This document shows positions 1-9,139 of a stretch of DNA of 64,000 nt, in pieces; within the stretch, counting starts at the first letter, position 1, and each line of letters starts with the position of its first letter. Made by a program: the position numbers and the translations under genes. Source of the stretch: Pseudomonas anguilliseptica (GTDB lineage Bacteria; Pseudomonadota; Gammaproteobacteria; Pseudomonadales; Pseudomonadaceae); assembly GCF_021375795.1 (NCBI RefSeq), contig NZ_JAEIOI010000001.1, forward strand, positions 620,001-684,000, given 5' to 3'. The notes beneath the pieces are model-generated. The model was not told where the DNA came from, searched no databases, and saw only the letters and a program-made list of their open reading frames with translations.

Positions 1-66
1 GTAGATGCGCTCGGCGAGATTCTCCGGGCGCTCTTTGCCGCTGCCTGGGGGGCCACTCAGCTGCAT
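1..66 (-). CDS. GntR-family transcriptional regulator, N-terminal fragment
   Basis: Only the first 22 codons are in the window; the gene continues past position 1. The ATG is at 64-66, four bases after the atzF stop, so it is cotranscribed with atzF. The visible peptide ends in ENLAERIY, which resembles the start of the winged-helix domain of FadR/VanR-type GntR regulators, in which a short leader precedes a 'LAE-I-YxxLKxDI' helix. In pseudomonads such a regulator commonly sits beside urea carboxylase/allophanate hydrolase genes. Assignment rests on a very short peptide plus context, so it is tentative. Confidence 0.5.
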   Translation of the reverse strand, partial: MQLSGPPGSGKERPENLAERIY

Positions 67-70
67 GGAC

Positions 71-1873
71 TCAGCCCTGTTGCTGGCTGGTGATAAAGGC
101 GCGCCAGCCGCCGAAGCTGGTGATGTCGCGCGCGCCATCCAGCGCGTAGGGCTCGCAGATAAAGCCCTTGACCCAGCGGCCGTCGACCAATTGCAGATTG
201 CCGATGCCCAGCGGTGCGGGAATCTCCGCGACGAATTCGCCGAAACGCGCCTGGGGGATATCCCACAGCTCGACGATGATCGCCGCACCATCGGCGGCTA
301 CCCGTGCCAGACCCGGTTTTGGCGGCACGGTGCCGGGTAGGGCATAAAGGCGGTAATGCGCGGAGCTAGTGGTCTGCTCCACCAGCACCGCATCGCGCGA
401 GGTGAGCTGGAAGTTCAGCGGCATACCGGTCAGGTGTGCGCCGACTACGGCCACGCGCACGCTGCCGGGGGCTGGCGTGTTGCTCGGCGGCTGCTCGGGC
501 AATGCTTTACCCGTGGCACCCAGCGGCAGATTGATTGCCTGCTGCCAGCGCTGACCGAAGGCGGCCAGTGCCTGGTCATGCCAGGCCGGGGCGAGCAGGG
601 TGATGCCGGCTGGCAGGCCGTCCTCGCGTAGGCCAGCCGGCACGGCCAGAGCAGACAGGTCGGCGAGGTTGGTGAAGTTGGTGTAGGTGCCGAACTGGCT
701 GTTGAACAGCACCGGTTCGGCTTCCATCTCGGCCAGGGTGCGGATGGTTGGAGAAGTCGGCACCGCCATGGCATCGAAGCCTGCCAGGATGTCATTGATC
801 TTGCGGCTCAGTGCGGCGCGAATGTACTCGGCCTTATAGGCATCGCAGGCGCTGTAGTTGTGGCCGTTTTCGACGATGCCGCGTACCACCGGGTTGATAT
901 GGTCGGGGTTGATGCCTTCCACCGCGACGGTACGTTCAGCGACCCAGCTGCCGTAATACAGCTGCTCGGCCAGTTGCTGGAAGGGCGCAAAGTCGATTTC
1001 CACCAGCTCCGCGCCCAGCTCGCGCAGTGTGCCCAGGGCCTGCTCAAACACCGCCTGGTTCTGCGTGTCCTCAAAGAACTCGGGGTTGCTCGGCACCGCC
1101 AGACGCGGCTTGGTCGGCATACCGACCTTGGCGCTATTGGGGTTCTTGCGGCTGTACGGGTCGGCTGCGTCATAGCCACCGGCGATCTGCGCCACGCTCA
1201 GGGCATCGCTGACGGTCAGGGCAAAGACCGAGATGCAATCCAGCGTTTTGCAGGCTGGCACCAGGCCGCTGTTGGACAGCCAGCCTTTGCTAGGTTTGAG
1301 TCCGACAATATTGTTGAAACCGGCCGGCACGCGCCCGGAACCGGCGGTGTCGGTGCCCAGGGCGAAGGGCACCAGGCCGCGCGCCACCACACTGGCCGAG
1401 CCGGAGCTGGAGCCGCCGCTGACGTAAGCAGGGTTGAAACTATTGGGCACCGCGCCATAGGGCGAGCGGGTGCCGACCAGGCCGGTGGCGAACTGGTCGA
1501 GATTGGTCTTGCCGATCAGGATGGCACCCGCAGCGCGCAGCTTCGCCACCACTGTGGCGTCGGCTTTGGCTGTGTAGGCGAATTCAGGGCAGGCCGCTGT
1601 AGTGGGCCAGCCGGCGGCGTCGATATTGTCCTTGATGGCAAAGGGCACGCCGTACAGCGGCAGCTTGCTCAGATCGCCGGCTGCACTTTCCAGCGCGCTG
1701 GCCAGGGCATCCAGTTGAGCATCGAGCTGGGTTTCGCTGGCCCGGGTGATCCAGGCGTTATCGTCGGTGTTTAGTTCCAGGCGCAGGGCGTGCAGCAGTT
1801 CGGCAGGGGATTGGCCGTCGCGGTAGGCCTGTTGCCATTGCGCGAGGGTGAAAGCGTTAGGTGCGTTGGACAT
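71..1873 (-). CDS. atzF: Allophanate hydrolase (amidase-signature family)
   Basis: Hydrolyses allophanate to ammonia and CO2, the second step of ATP-dependent urea degradation after urea carboxylase. About 600 residues, the usual size. The N-terminal amidase-signature domain shows the Ser-cisSer-Lys triad elements: Lys in FAIKDNID, the Ser-rich VSGGSSSGSA loop and GTDTAGSGRVPAG. A separate C-terminal domain from about residue 455 (VRVAVVGAHLTGMPLN onward) is the decarboxylation-linked domain of true allophanate hydrolases and separates it from plain amidases. I chose the start giving MSNAPNAF; an ATG 15 bases upstream (1886-1888) is possible but lies inside a palindrome. The next gene, four bases downstream, is a GntR-type regulator. 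Cytoplasmic. Confidence 0.9.
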   Translation of the reverse strand: MSNAPNAFTLAQWQQAYRDGQSPAELLHALRLELNTDDNAWITRASETQLDAQLDALASALESAAGDLSKLPLYGVPFAIKDNIDAAGWPTTAACPEFAYTAKADATVVAKLRAAGAILIGKTNLDQFATGLVGTRSPYGAVPNSFNPAYVSGGSSSGSASVVARGLVPFALGTDTAGSGRVPAGFNNIVGLKPSKGWLSNSGLVPACKTLDCISVFALTVSDALSVAQIAGGYDAADPYSRKNPNSAKVGMPTKPRLAVPSNPEFFEDTQNQAVFEQALGTLRELGAELVEIDFAPFQQLAEQLYYGSWVAERTVAVEGINPDHINPVVRGIVENGHNYSACDAYKAEYIRAALSRKINDILAGFDAMAVPTSPTIRTLAEMEAEPVLFNSQFGTYTNFTNLADLSALAVPAGLREDGLPAGITLLAPAWHDQALAAFGQRWQQAINLPLGATGKALPEQPPSNTPAPGSVRVAVVGAHLTGMPLNFQLTSRDAVLVEQTTSSAHYRLYALPGTVPPKPGLARVAADGAAIIVELWDIPQARFGEFVAEIPAPLGIGNLQLVDGRWVKGFICEPYALDGARDITSFGGWRAFITSQQQG

Positions 1874-1880
1874 GCTTCGA

Positions 1881-1908
1881 GATTCCATCTTGTATCCAAG
1901 TTGGAATC
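1881..1908 (-). promoter_or_regulatory. Palindromic operator candidate at the atzF start
   Basis: GATTCCA at 1881-1887 and TGGAATC at 1902-1908 form a perfect 7-bp inverted repeat. Nested inside is CTTGTATCCAAG (1889-1900), itself a near-palindrome resembling the TTGTATxCAA type of site bound by FadR/VanR-class GntR proteins. It overlaps the leader and alternative start of atzF, where a repressor would block expression. A GntR-type gene follows atzF, so autoregulation of the operon is a reasonable inference. Confidence 0.45.
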
Positions 1909-2062
1909 ACTAGAGCAATGAGGGTGCCAGTTTTTATAAATGCTTTTATTTCAAATGCTTAGTTTAATTTTTTGGCTGCGGAAGGCGGGGTGGGAGAGGT
2001 GTGCTGCACCGTGCTGGGGCCGCGCTGCAAGCGGATGGTGCAGCGGCGTAGCCCGGATGAAA

Positions 2063-2659
2063 TTACGGCACTAGGTAGTTCTTTACCCCGGTAAAGATGA
2101 TCTGCGCGGCTAGCGCGCAAACGAACAGGCCCATCAGGCGGCTGACGATCTGCAGCCCTTGATCGCCGAGCAGGCGTTCGAACTGGTTGGACAGGTACAG
2201 CACTACGCCTACCGTCAGGCTGGCCAGGGCGATGGCGAATACCGCAATCGCCTTGTCACTCCACTCCGGTTGGCTGGCGCCCATCAGCAGCAGCGCACCG
2301 ATGGTGCCGGGGCCGACGGTGAGCGGGATGGTCAACGGCACGATGGTCACGTCCTGCTGCACGTTATCGCTCTGCACCGCCGATTTGCCCTGGGCCATGC
2401 CGAGAGCCGAGATAAACAGCACGCTACCGGCACCGATGCGGAAGGCGTCGATGGTGATACCGAACAGGGTGAAGATGTGTTTGCCAAACAGGTACAGCAG
2501 CACGCTGGCAATCAGCACGCCTAGGGCGACTTTCCAGGCCAGGCGCTTGCGTTCCTTGACGGTGTAGCCACGGCTCAGGCCGATAAAGCACGACAGCACG
2601 AAGAACGGGCTATAGAGCACCAGCAGTTTCAGATATAGGCTGAACAGCGCGGACGCCAT
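2063..2659 (-). CDS. MarC family integral membrane protein
   Basis: 198-residue polytopic membrane protein of the MarC/YhgN (UPF0056) family, with about six predicted transmembrane segments. It opens with ASALFSLYLKLLVLYSPFFVLSCFIGLSRGYT and contains the family glycine/proline stretches GIT.DAFRIGAGSVLFISALGM and VPLTIPLTVGPGTIGALLLMG. The reading frame extends upstream to 2776, but that part overlaps retS and is not MarC-like, so the ATG at 2657-2659 is preferred. It lies 70 bases downstream of retS on the same strand and may be cotranscribed. The family has no firmly established substrate. Confidence 0.85.
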   Translation of the reverse strand: MASALFSLYLKLLVLYSPFFVLSCFIGLSRGYTVKERKRLAWKVALGVLIASVLLYLFGKHIFTLFGITIDAFRIGAGSVLFISALGMAQGKSAVQSDNVQQDVTIVPLTIPLTVGPGTIGALLLMGASQPEWSDKAIAVFAIALASLTVGVVLYLSNQFERLLGDQGLQIVSRLMGLFVCALAAQIIFTGVKNYLVP

Positions 2660-2729
2660 GGAAAGGACTCGTCTCGATAAAGAAGGGTGGCAGGGTAAGC
2701 GTGTAGCGGTTGCCGGGCAATCACCCTGC

Positions 2730-5510
2730 TCAGGACGGCAGGGCGTCGCGTTGGCGGCGAATTTCCCGTTCGGCAACCCAGTGTTCGATCAGTTCGCGCA
2801 GTTGCGACATTTCCACCGGCTTGGACATGTGTCCGTCCATACCGACCTGACGCGCGCGCTCTTTGTGCTCATTGAGGATATGCGCGGTAAGCGCCACCAC
2901 TGGGGTGCGTGAGCGCTGTTCGGCGGCTTCCCAGGCGCGCAGCTGCTCGGTAGCGGAGAACCCGTCGAGCACAGGCATTTCGCAGTCCATCAGCACCAGA
3001 TCGTACTGATGGGCTTTCATCGCGCTGAGGGCTTCCTCGCCATTGCTGGCGGTATCGGGCTGCAGGTTAAGCTTGCCGAGCATGCCGCGGATCACCTTGG
3101 TGGAGATGGTGTTGTCCTCGGCCACCAGAATGCGGAAATCGCCGGGCAGGTTCAGCGGTGTGCTGACCGGCGTCGGGCTGAACATCGGCGAATCGCCCTT
3201 GCCGCGCTGCGCCAGTTCATCGGCCAGGGTGGTCTTCAGGGTGTAGCCGGCCACCGGCTTGGCTAGGATGCGTTTGATCCCGGCGTTGCGCGCGATGATC
3301 TTGCTCGGCGCATTGCTGATGCCGGTGAGCATGATCACCAGAATATCGTGATTGAGGTTGGCGTCTTCCTTGATCCGTGCGGCCAGCTGCATGCCGGTCA
3401 TGCCGGGCATGTCCTGGTCGAGCAACACGGCATCGAAGTACTCACGCAGATGCGCCTTGGTGCGCAGCAGGGCCATGGCCTCTTTGCCCGACGGCACGGC
3501 GCTGACCTGCATGCCCCAGGCGCTGCATTGCTGTATCAGCACCTTGCGGCAGGTGTCGTTGTCGTCCACTACCAGCAGGCGTGCGCCCTGCAGCGAGGCG
3601 TCGAGGTCGGCGGTGGGCTGCTCCAGGCGTGTGGTATCCAGCGGCAGGGTCAGCCACAGGGTCGAACCCTGACTGCCACCGCTCTGGATACCAAACTCGC
3701 CTTCCATCAGGCGCACCAACTGGCGGGCGATGATCAGACCAAGGCGACCGCCGAGTTTGGTGGCGGCAAGGAAATCCTTGCTGTGCAGTTCGGCATTCAG
3801 CAGTGCATCGCGCTCGCTGGCGTCCAGTGGCTTGCCGCTGTCCTGCACGGCAATGCGCAGGCGCGGTTGCTCGGTGTTGGTGTCGAGGGCCACCACTAGA
3901 AGAATTTCGCCTTCGTCGGTCTGCTTGAAGGCATTGTCCAGCAGGCTCAGCAGGGTCTGGCGCAGGCGCGTGGGGTCGCCGCTGATCACCCGTGGCACTT
4001 GTGGCTGCATAAAACTGATCAGCTCGACTTTCTGCTGCTCGGCCTTGGCGCGGAAGATATCCAGGCAGTCTTCGATCAGCGCGTTGAGGTCAAACTGCAC
4101 GTCATCCAGCTCGATCTGCCCGGATTCGAGCTTGGAGATATCGAGGATTTCGTTGATCAGGGTGAGTAACTCGTTGCCCGAGCTGTGGATGGTCTGCACG
4201 TAGTCGCGCTGTTTGGCCGACAGCGGCGTGCCGAGCAGCAACTCGGTCATGCCCAGCACGCCATTCATTGGCGTGCGGATTTCGTGGCTGATCTTGGCGA
4301 GAAATTCCGCCTTGGCCTTCAGTTCGGCGGAGCTGGCCGCCAAGGCGCGGCTGGTGCTGAACTGGTCTTGCACGATGCGCCGTTGCCGCTCGCTCAGCGC
4401 CATGCTGAGGGTAAAGCCGCTGACAACGGTGATGGCGAGCAGGCCGTAGGCCATCCATTCGCTCTGCACTGCCCAGTAGCCGAACAGGATCGGCAGGGCA
4501 CAGACAAAGGCCGCGCAGAACAGCAGGACGGCCAGAGTGAACAGTCGTGCCGGTTGGTAGCCATGCCGCCAGTGCGTCAGCGATACCAGCAGGATGCTAA
4601 GACCGGCGACGGCGTTGAGCAGGTAGACCAACTGGTTGAATTGCAGGTTGGTGGCCACCAGCAGAACCACACAGACCAGGCTGATGACCACGACTTCGCC
4701 AGTCAGCAGGTGGTTCAGTGGCGTGCTAGGGCAGACCTTGCGAAAGAAGCTGGCGGTAAAGCACAGGGCGCAGAGCGCAGCCAGCAGCATCGACAGGTTG
4801 GCGATCTGCGGTTGCAGGCTTTGCCATTCGTCCAGCCAGGGCGTGCTGATACCGAGCAGGCTGATGACTGCGGCCAACTGGCAGAGCTGTGTGGCTGCCA
4901 GCCACAGGCCGCTGGCTGCACGGGTGTAGGCAAAACGCACCAGGTTGTAGGCCACCAGCATGCCGAGGCAGCCGAGCAGCAGGCCGAACAGCAGCGGGCG
5001 GTTGTCATCGGCGACCATCTGCTGTGCGCTTTGCAGGGTGATGCTGGGGCGCAGTGCGTGTTCGGAGGCCAGGCGCAGGTAGATATCCAGCGGTTGTTCG
5101 GCTTTGGGCAGCGGCAGGAGGAAATCACGGCTGGCCAGCGGGCGGCTGGAGAACGGCAGGTTGCTGCCGGTATGCGCCTGTTCGATCAGTTCATCGCCTT
5201 GCAGCACGTAGAGATCGAGGTAGGCCAGGTAGGGCGCGAACACCCGCAGCATCTGTGCGTCGGTGTTGCCCGGTAGACGGTGATGCAGCCACAGGGCGCT
5301 GGAGCCGCCAGGGGTGTAGAGCTGGGTCAGGTCGGTGGTGCGGAACTGCGCCTGTTGGGCGGGGCTGCGGATGTCATTGAATTGCAGTGCAGCGCTGGGG
5401 TCGATGAGGCGCGACCAGGAAGCCTGCGGCTCTGCCTGAGCTGACGCCAGGGTAAGCGTCATCAGCAGTGTGCTGAACAGCAGGTAGGTGGCAATCCTCA
5501 GCCGGCGCAC
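2730..5510 (-). CDS. retS: Hybrid sensor kinase RetS (7TMR-DISM, HisKA, two receivers)
   Basis: 926 residues, close to RetS. Order: signal peptide 1-26; periplasmic 7TMR-DISMED2 sensor about 30-170; seven-helix 7TMR block about 172-372; HisKA with KISHEIRTPMNG (His409); degenerate HATPase about 510-625; receiver 1 about 645-760 (Asp698 in LLDQDMPG); receiver 2 about 793-915 (Asp842 in LMDCEMP). Known role in P. aeruginosa: represses the GacS/GacA-Rsm pathway by binding GacS, favouring type III secretion and motility over biofilm. The position next to purD matches P. aeruginosa. The ATP-binding G1 region reads QDSGKPLD instead of DxGxG, as expected for RetS. The start is GTG at 5508-5510, preceded by AAGGGA about 8 bases upstream. 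Confidence 0.92.
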   Translation of the reverse strand: MRRLRIATYLLFSTLLMTLTLASAQAEPQASWSRLIDPSAALQFNDIRSPAQQAQFRTTDLTQLYTPGGSSALWLHHRLPGNTDAQMLRVFAPYLAYLDLYVLQGDELIEQAHTGSNLPFSSRPLASRDFLLPLPKAEQPLDIYLRLASEHALRPSITLQSAQQMVADDNRPLLFGLLLGCLGMLVAYNLVRFAYTRAASGLWLAATQLCQLAAVISLLGISTPWLDEWQSLQPQIANLSMLLAALCALCFTASFFRKVCPSTPLNHLLTGEVVVISLVCVVLLVATNLQFNQLVYLLNAVAGLSILLVSLTHWRHGYQPARLFTLAVLLFCAAFVCALPILFGYWAVQSEWMAYGLLAITVVSGFTLSMALSERQRRIVQDQFSTSRALAASSAELKAKAEFLAKISHEIRTPMNGVLGMTELLLGTPLSAKQRDYVQTIHSSGNELLTLINEILDISKLESGQIELDDVQFDLNALIEDCLDIFRAKAEQQKVELISFMQPQVPRVISGDPTRLRQTLLSLLDNAFKQTDEGEILLVVALDTNTEQPRLRIAVQDSGKPLDASERDALLNAELHSKDFLAATKLGGRLGLIIARQLVRLMEGEFGIQSGGSQGSTLWLTLPLDTTRLEQPTADLDASLQGARLLVVDDNDTCRKVLIQQCSAWGMQVSAVPSGKEAMALLRTKAHLREYFDAVLLDQDMPGMTGMQLAARIKEDANLNHDILVIMLTGISNAPSKIIARNAGIKRILAKPVAGYTLKTTLADELAQRGKGDSPMFSPTPVSTPLNLPGDFRILVAEDNTISTKVIRGMLGKLNLQPDTASNGEEALSAMKAHQYDLVLMDCEMPVLDGFSATEQLRAWEAAEQRSRTPVVALTAHILNEHKERARQVGMDGHMSKPVEMSQLRELIEHWVAEREIRRQRDALPS

Positions 5511-5540
5511 AGTGAAGTCCCTTCAAGAATAAGTGGTCGG

Positions 5541-5546
5541 ATTATA
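5541..5546 (-). promoter_or_regulatory. Candidate -10 element for retS
   Basis: On the minus strand this reads TATAAT, a perfect sigma-70 -10 hexamer, about 30 bases upstream of the retS GTG start. No good -35 hexamer is seen at 16-18 bases, so an activator or weak -35 is likely if the promoter is real. Confidence 0.4.
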
Positions 5547-5574
5547 GCCAAGCTGTTCGTGAGGGAAATATGAC

Positions 5575-5598
5575 AAAGGTGGCCAATTGGCCACCTTT
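5575..5598 (-). terminator. Perfect palindrome between purD and retS; purD terminator candidate
   Basis: A 24-base perfect palindrome (AAAGGTGGCC, AATT, GGCCACCTTT) begins 15 bases past the purD stop. It ends in TTT in both directions but lacks a long U tract, so it is a moderate intrinsic terminator for purD on the minus strand. It also insulates the retS promoter. Confidence 0.6.
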
Positions 5599-5612
5599 CT
5601 CGTTAATTACCT

Positions 5613-6902
5613 TCACTTATCCCCGCGTTCGCGGGCAATAGCGCGGTAGCCGATATCGTTGCGGTAGAAACTGCCGTTCCAGCGGATCTTCTCGGCCAGG
5701 CGGTAGGCCTGTTGCTGGGCTTCCTCAACTGTACGACCGATGGCCGTCGCGCAAAGTACGCGGCCGCCGGCGGTGACGATCTGGCCGTTTTTCAGTGCGG
5801 TACCGGCATGGAACACTTTGCCGTCCAGTTGTGCGGCGTCATCCAGACCTTCGATTACGTCACCCTTGGCGTAGTCGGCGGGGTAACCGCCCGCCGCGAT
5901 CACCACACCGACGGTCGGGCGCGGGTCCCAGGTGGCTTCGACCTTGTCCAGCGCCTTGGCTAGGGCAGCTTCGACCAGCAGCACTAGGGAGCTTTCCAGG
6001 CGGCACATGATCGGCTGGGTTTCCGGGTCGCCGAAGCGGCAGTTGAACTCGATGACTTTCGGCTTGCCGGCCTTGTCGATCATCAGGCCTGCATAGAGGA
6101 AGCCGGTGTAGACGTTGCCCTCGGCGGCCATGCCGCGCACGGTCGGATAGATCACCTCGTCCATTACACGCTTGTGCACCTCGGCGGTGACCACCGGCGC
6201 AGGCGAGTAGGCGCCCATGCCGCCGGTGTTCGGGCCGGTGTCGCCGTCGCCAACGCGCTTGTGGTCCTGGCTGGTGGCCATCGGCAGCACGTTCTCGCCG
6301 TCGACCATGACGATAAAGCTGGCTTCTTCGCCATCGAGGAACTCTTCGATTACTACACGCGAACCAGCGTCGCCGAAGGAATTGCCGGCGAGCATGTCGC
6401 GCACGGCGTCTTCGGCTTCCTGCAGGGTCATGGCGACGATCACGCCCTTGCCTGCGGCCAGGCCGTCGGCCTTGATCACGATCGGTGCGCCTTTCTCACG
6501 CAGGTAGGCCAGAGCCGGCTCGACTTCGGTGAAGTTCTGGTAGTCGGCGGTTGGGATGTTCTGGCGCGCGAGGAAGTCCTTGGTAAAGGCTTTGGAGCCT
6601 TCCAACTGGGCCGCTGCTGCTGTCGGGCCGAAAATATCCAGCTTGCGGGCGCGGAACAGGTCGACCACGCCTTTAACCAGCGGCGCTTCCGGGCCGACGA
6701 TGGTCAGTTGCACATTCTTTTCGGCGAAGTCGGCCAGCTGCTCGATGGCCAGCACGTCGATGGCGACGTTTTCGCACTTGGGCTCAACGGCGGTGCCGGC
6801 GTTGCCTGGGGCGACGAAAACTTTCTCGACGCGCTTGTCCTGCGCCACTTTCCAGGCCAGGGCGTGTTCACGACCGCCGCTGCCGATGATCAATACGTTC
6901 AT
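5613..6902 (-). CDS. purD: Phosphoribosylamine--glycine ligase
   Basis: GAR synthetase, second step of de novo purine synthesis: joins phosphoribosylamine and glycine using ATP. 429 residues, full length. It begins MNVLIIGSGGREHALAWK, the family's N-terminal phosphate-binding motif. The ATP-grasp region carries GLAAGKGV, and GDGDTGPNTGGMGAYSPAP and EFNCRFGDPETQ mark the GARS-A and C domains. It sits downstream of purH in the same direction, separated by a 217-base spacer, so it may have its own promoter. Cytoplasmic. Confidence 0.97.
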   Translation of the reverse strand: MNVLIIGSGGREHALAWKVAQDKRVEKVFVAPGNAGTAVEPKCENVAIDVLAIEQLADFAEKNVQLTIVGPEAPLVKGVVDLFRARKLDIFGPTAAAAQLEGSKAFTKDFLARQNIPTADYQNFTEVEPALAYLREKGAPIVIKADGLAAGKGVIVAMTLQEAEDAVRDMLAGNSFGDAGSRVVIEEFLDGEEASFIVMVDGENVLPMATSQDHKRVGDGDTGPNTGGMGAYSPAPVVTAEVHKRVMDEVIYPTVRGMAAEGNVYTGFLYAGLMIDKAGKPKVIEFNCRFGDPETQPIMCRLESSLVLLVEAALAKALDKVEATWDPRPTVGVVIAAGGYPADYAKGDVIEGLDDAAQLDGKVFHAGTALKNGQIVTAGGRVLCATAIGRTVEEAQQQAYRLAEKIRWNGSFYRNDIGYRAIARERGDK

Positions 6903-6921
6903 GTTTCTCTCCCAGTGGAGG

Positions 6922-6967
6922 CGGGCCGGAGGCCCGTTCGGTGGACGGCGTGGCCGACCACCCTACG
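6922..6967. repeat. Hairpin and GTAGGGTGG-type repeat fragment upstream of purD
   Basis: CGGGCC-GGA-GGCCCG (6922-6936) is a tight hairpin about 20 bases before the purD start. It is followed by a stretch reading GTAGGGTGGTCGGCC on the minus strand (ending at 6966), with CCACC near its other end. This resembles the GTAGGGTGG palindromic repeats scattered in pseudomonad intergenic DNA. The rest of the purH-purD spacer (6968-7119) holds nothing I can identify. Confidence 0.35.
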
Positions 6968-7119
6968 AAAATCTTGCTTCTAGCGTTCTATCGGGGCGCG
7001 ATGGAGCTGGTGGATGCTAGGCGCGGAGGGCTTCGATAAGCGCAGTTGCCGACTGGCAATGAGCATTAGCGAAGTCGTCCGCAACAACGCAGACGCCTGC
7101 TTCAGTGCGGCCGCGCCAC

Positions 7120-8727
7120 TTAGTGACGGAAGTGGCGCATGCCGGTGAACACCATGGCAATCCCGGCTTCGTCGGCGGCGGCAATCACTTCAGCATCGCG
7201 CATCGAACCACCCGGCTGAATCACGGCGGTAATGCCGTTGGCGGCTGCATTGTCCAGACCGTCGCGGAACGGGAAGAAGGCGTCGGACGCCATCACCGAG
7301 CCGGCGACCTGCAGGCCAGCGTGCTCGGCCTTGATCGCGGCGATACGCGCGGAGTTGACGCGCGACATCTGGCCGGCGCCGACGCCGATGGTCTGGCGGC
7401 CTTTGGCATAGACGATGGCGTTGGATTTAACGAACTTGGCCACTTTCCAGGCGAAGATCAGGTCATGGATTTCCTGCTCGCTCGGCGCACGCTTGGTGAC
7501 GATCTTCAGGTCTTCTGCCTTGATCATGCCGATATCGCGGCTCTGCACCAGCAGGCCACCGTTAACCCGCTTGAAGTCCCAACCCGAGCTGCGCTCGGCT
7601 GGCCATTCGCCGCATTCGAGCAGGCGCACATTGGCCTTGGCGGCGACCACTTCACGGGCGGCAGCGCTGATTTTTGGCGCGATGATCACTTCGACAAACT
7701 GACGATCAACGATGGCCTTGGCGGTTTCGCCGTCCAGCTCACGGTTGAAGGCGATAATGCCGCCGAAGGCCGACTCGGTGTCGGTGGCGTAAGCCAGTTC
7801 GTAGGCCTGGCGGATGCCACCTTCGCTGTCCAGGGCCACGGCAACGCCGCACGGGTTGGCGTGCTTGACGATCACGCAGGCCGGCTTGACGAAGCTCTTT
7901 ACGCACTCCAGCGCGGCGTCGGTGTCGGCGACGTTGTTGAACGACAGTTCCTTGCCCTGCAGCTGGATGGCGGTGGCGACGCTGGCCTCACCCTTCTGCG
8001 CTTCCACGTAGAACGCCGCGCTTTGGTGCGGGTTTTCGCCGTAGCGCATTTCCTGGGCCTTGATGAACTGGCTGTTGAAGGTGCGCGGGAAGGCGCCGCG
8101 TTCTTCGGTGGAGAGGGTGTCGCGGCTCTGGTCGATGGTGCCCAGGTAGTTGGCGATCATGCCGTCGTAGGCAGCGGTGTGCTCGAAGGCCTTCAGCGCC
8201 AGGTCGAAGCGCTGGGCGTAGCTCAGACCGCCGGCTTTCAGGCTCTCGACGATGTCGGCGTAGTCGCTGGCGTTGACCACGATGGCCACGTCTTTGTGGT
8301 TCTTCGCGGCAGAGCGGACCATGGTCGGGCCGCCGATGTCGATGTTCTCGATGGCGTCGGCCAGGTCACAGCCGGGCTTGGCCACGGTGGCGGCGAAGGG
8401 GTAGAGGTTGACTGCCACCAGGTCGATTGGCTTGATTCCGTGCTCGTCCATCACTGCGCCGTCGAGGGCGCGACGGCCGAGGATGCCGCCATGGATTTTC
8501 GGGTGCAGGGTCTTGACGCGACCGTCCATCATTTCCGGGAAGCCGGTGTAATCGGCCACTTCCACGGCGGCGATGTCGTTGTCCTTGAGCAGCTTGTAAG
8601 TGCCGCCGGTGGAGAGGATTTCCACATTCAGGGCGACGAGCTCGCGGGCAAACTCGAGGATGCCGGTCTTGTCAGAAACGCTGATCAAGGCGCGGCGAAC
8701 GGGGAGGCGGGTGGTCTGGTCGGTCAT
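7120..8727 (-). CDS. purH: Bifunctional AICAR transformylase / IMP cyclohydrolase
   Basis: Catalyses the last two steps of IMP synthesis. 535 residues, identical in length to the P. aeruginosa protein as I recall it. The N-terminal MGS-like IMP cyclohydrolase domain (about 1-150) has SVSDKTGIL and STGGTYKLL. The C-terminal transformylase domain has the catalytic Lys-His in KHANPCGVA and the ending [12 protein letters not shown] chose the start at [19 protein letters not shown]; an ATG four codons upstream (8739) has a poorer family fit. The gene follows fis, with a strong terminator between, and precedes purD. Confidence 0.97.
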   Translation of the reverse strand: MTDQTTRLPVRRALISVSDKTGILEFARELVALNVEILSTGGTYKLLKDNDIAAVEVADYTGFPEMMDGRVKTLHPKIHGGILGRRALDGAVMDEHGIKPIDLVAVNLYPFAATVAKPGCDLADAIENIDIGGPTMVRSAAKNHKDVAIVVNASDYADIVESLKAGGLSYAQRFDLALKAFEHTAAYDGMIANYLGTIDQSRDTLSTEERGAFPRTFNSQFIKAQEMRYGENPHQSAAFYVEAQKGEASVATAIQLQGKELSFNNVADTDAALECVKSFVKPACVIVKHANPCGVAVALDSEGGIRQAYELAYATDTESAFGGIIAFNRELDGETAKAIVDRQFVEVIIAPKISAAAREVVAAKANVRLLECGEWPAERSSGWDFKRVNGGLLVQSRDIGMIKAEDLKIVTKRAPSEQEIHDLIFAWKVAKFVKSNAIVYAKGRQTIGVGAGQMSRVNSARIAAIKAEHAGLQVAGSVMASDAFFPFRDGLDNAAANGITAVIQPGGSMRDAEVIAAADEAGIAMVFTGMRHFRH

Positions 8728-8774
8728 TTCAGAGTCCATCAGGCGGAAGTTTTGGCAATCAAAGAGCTATCAGC

Positions 8775-8800
8775 AAAAAAGGCGGCTCATGTGGGCCGCC
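8775..8800 (-). terminator. Intrinsic terminator after fis
   Basis: On the minus strand GGCGGC, an 8-base loop, then GCCGCC is followed directly by TTTTTT. It starts 19 bases beyond the fis stop and separates dusB-fis from purH. Confidence 0.85.
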
Positions 8801-8818
8801 CTTTTCGGGAGTTCAGGG

Positions 8819-9139
8819 TTACAGCAGGTCGTACTGCTTGAGCTTCTTGCGCAGGGTGCCGCGATTCAGGCCGAGCAGTTCGGAGGCCTTGGTCTGGTTG
8901 CCCTTGACGTAATTCATCACGGTTTCCAGCAGCGGCGCTTCCACCTCGGTGAGCACCAGGTTGTAGACGTCACTGACGTCCGCGCCCTCAAGATGGGCGA
9001 AGTAGTTGTGCAGCGCCTTCTCGACGCTGCCGCGCAGGGTCTGGCCCTCTTCGCTTGGCGTGTTGAGATGCTGCTTCAAGCTGCTGTTGTCACTCACGGG
9101 AGCCATTTCACTTCCTAAAGTCTCAGTCAACATCGTCAT
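8819..9139 (-). CDS. fis: DNA-binding protein Fis
   Basis: Nucleoid-associated protein that bends DNA and controls growth-phase gene expression, rRNA promoters and recombination. 106 residues. The N-terminal half is the flexible beta-hairpin/dimer region. The C-terminal helix-turn-helix GNQTKASELLGLNRGTLRKK is almost invariant in the family. Its ATG overlaps the dusB stop by four bases, so it is translationally coupled in the classical dusB-fis operon. A clear terminator follows. Confidence 0.96.
   Translation of the reverse strand: MTMLTETLGSEMAPVSDNSSLKQHLNTPSEEGQTLRGSVEKALHNYFAHLEGADVSDVYNLVLTEVEAPLLETVMNYVKGNQTKASELLGLNRGTLRKKLKQYDLL

Noticed and set aside
2660-2776. Longer MarC start overlapping retS
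   Set aside because: The extra 39 residues are not hydrophobic or MarC-like and lie within the end of retS; the ATG at 2657-2659 fits the family start.
7105-8841. Open frame of about 578 codons antisense to purH
   Set aside because: Shadow of purH: low-complexity His/Gly/Val-rich translation without family similarity.
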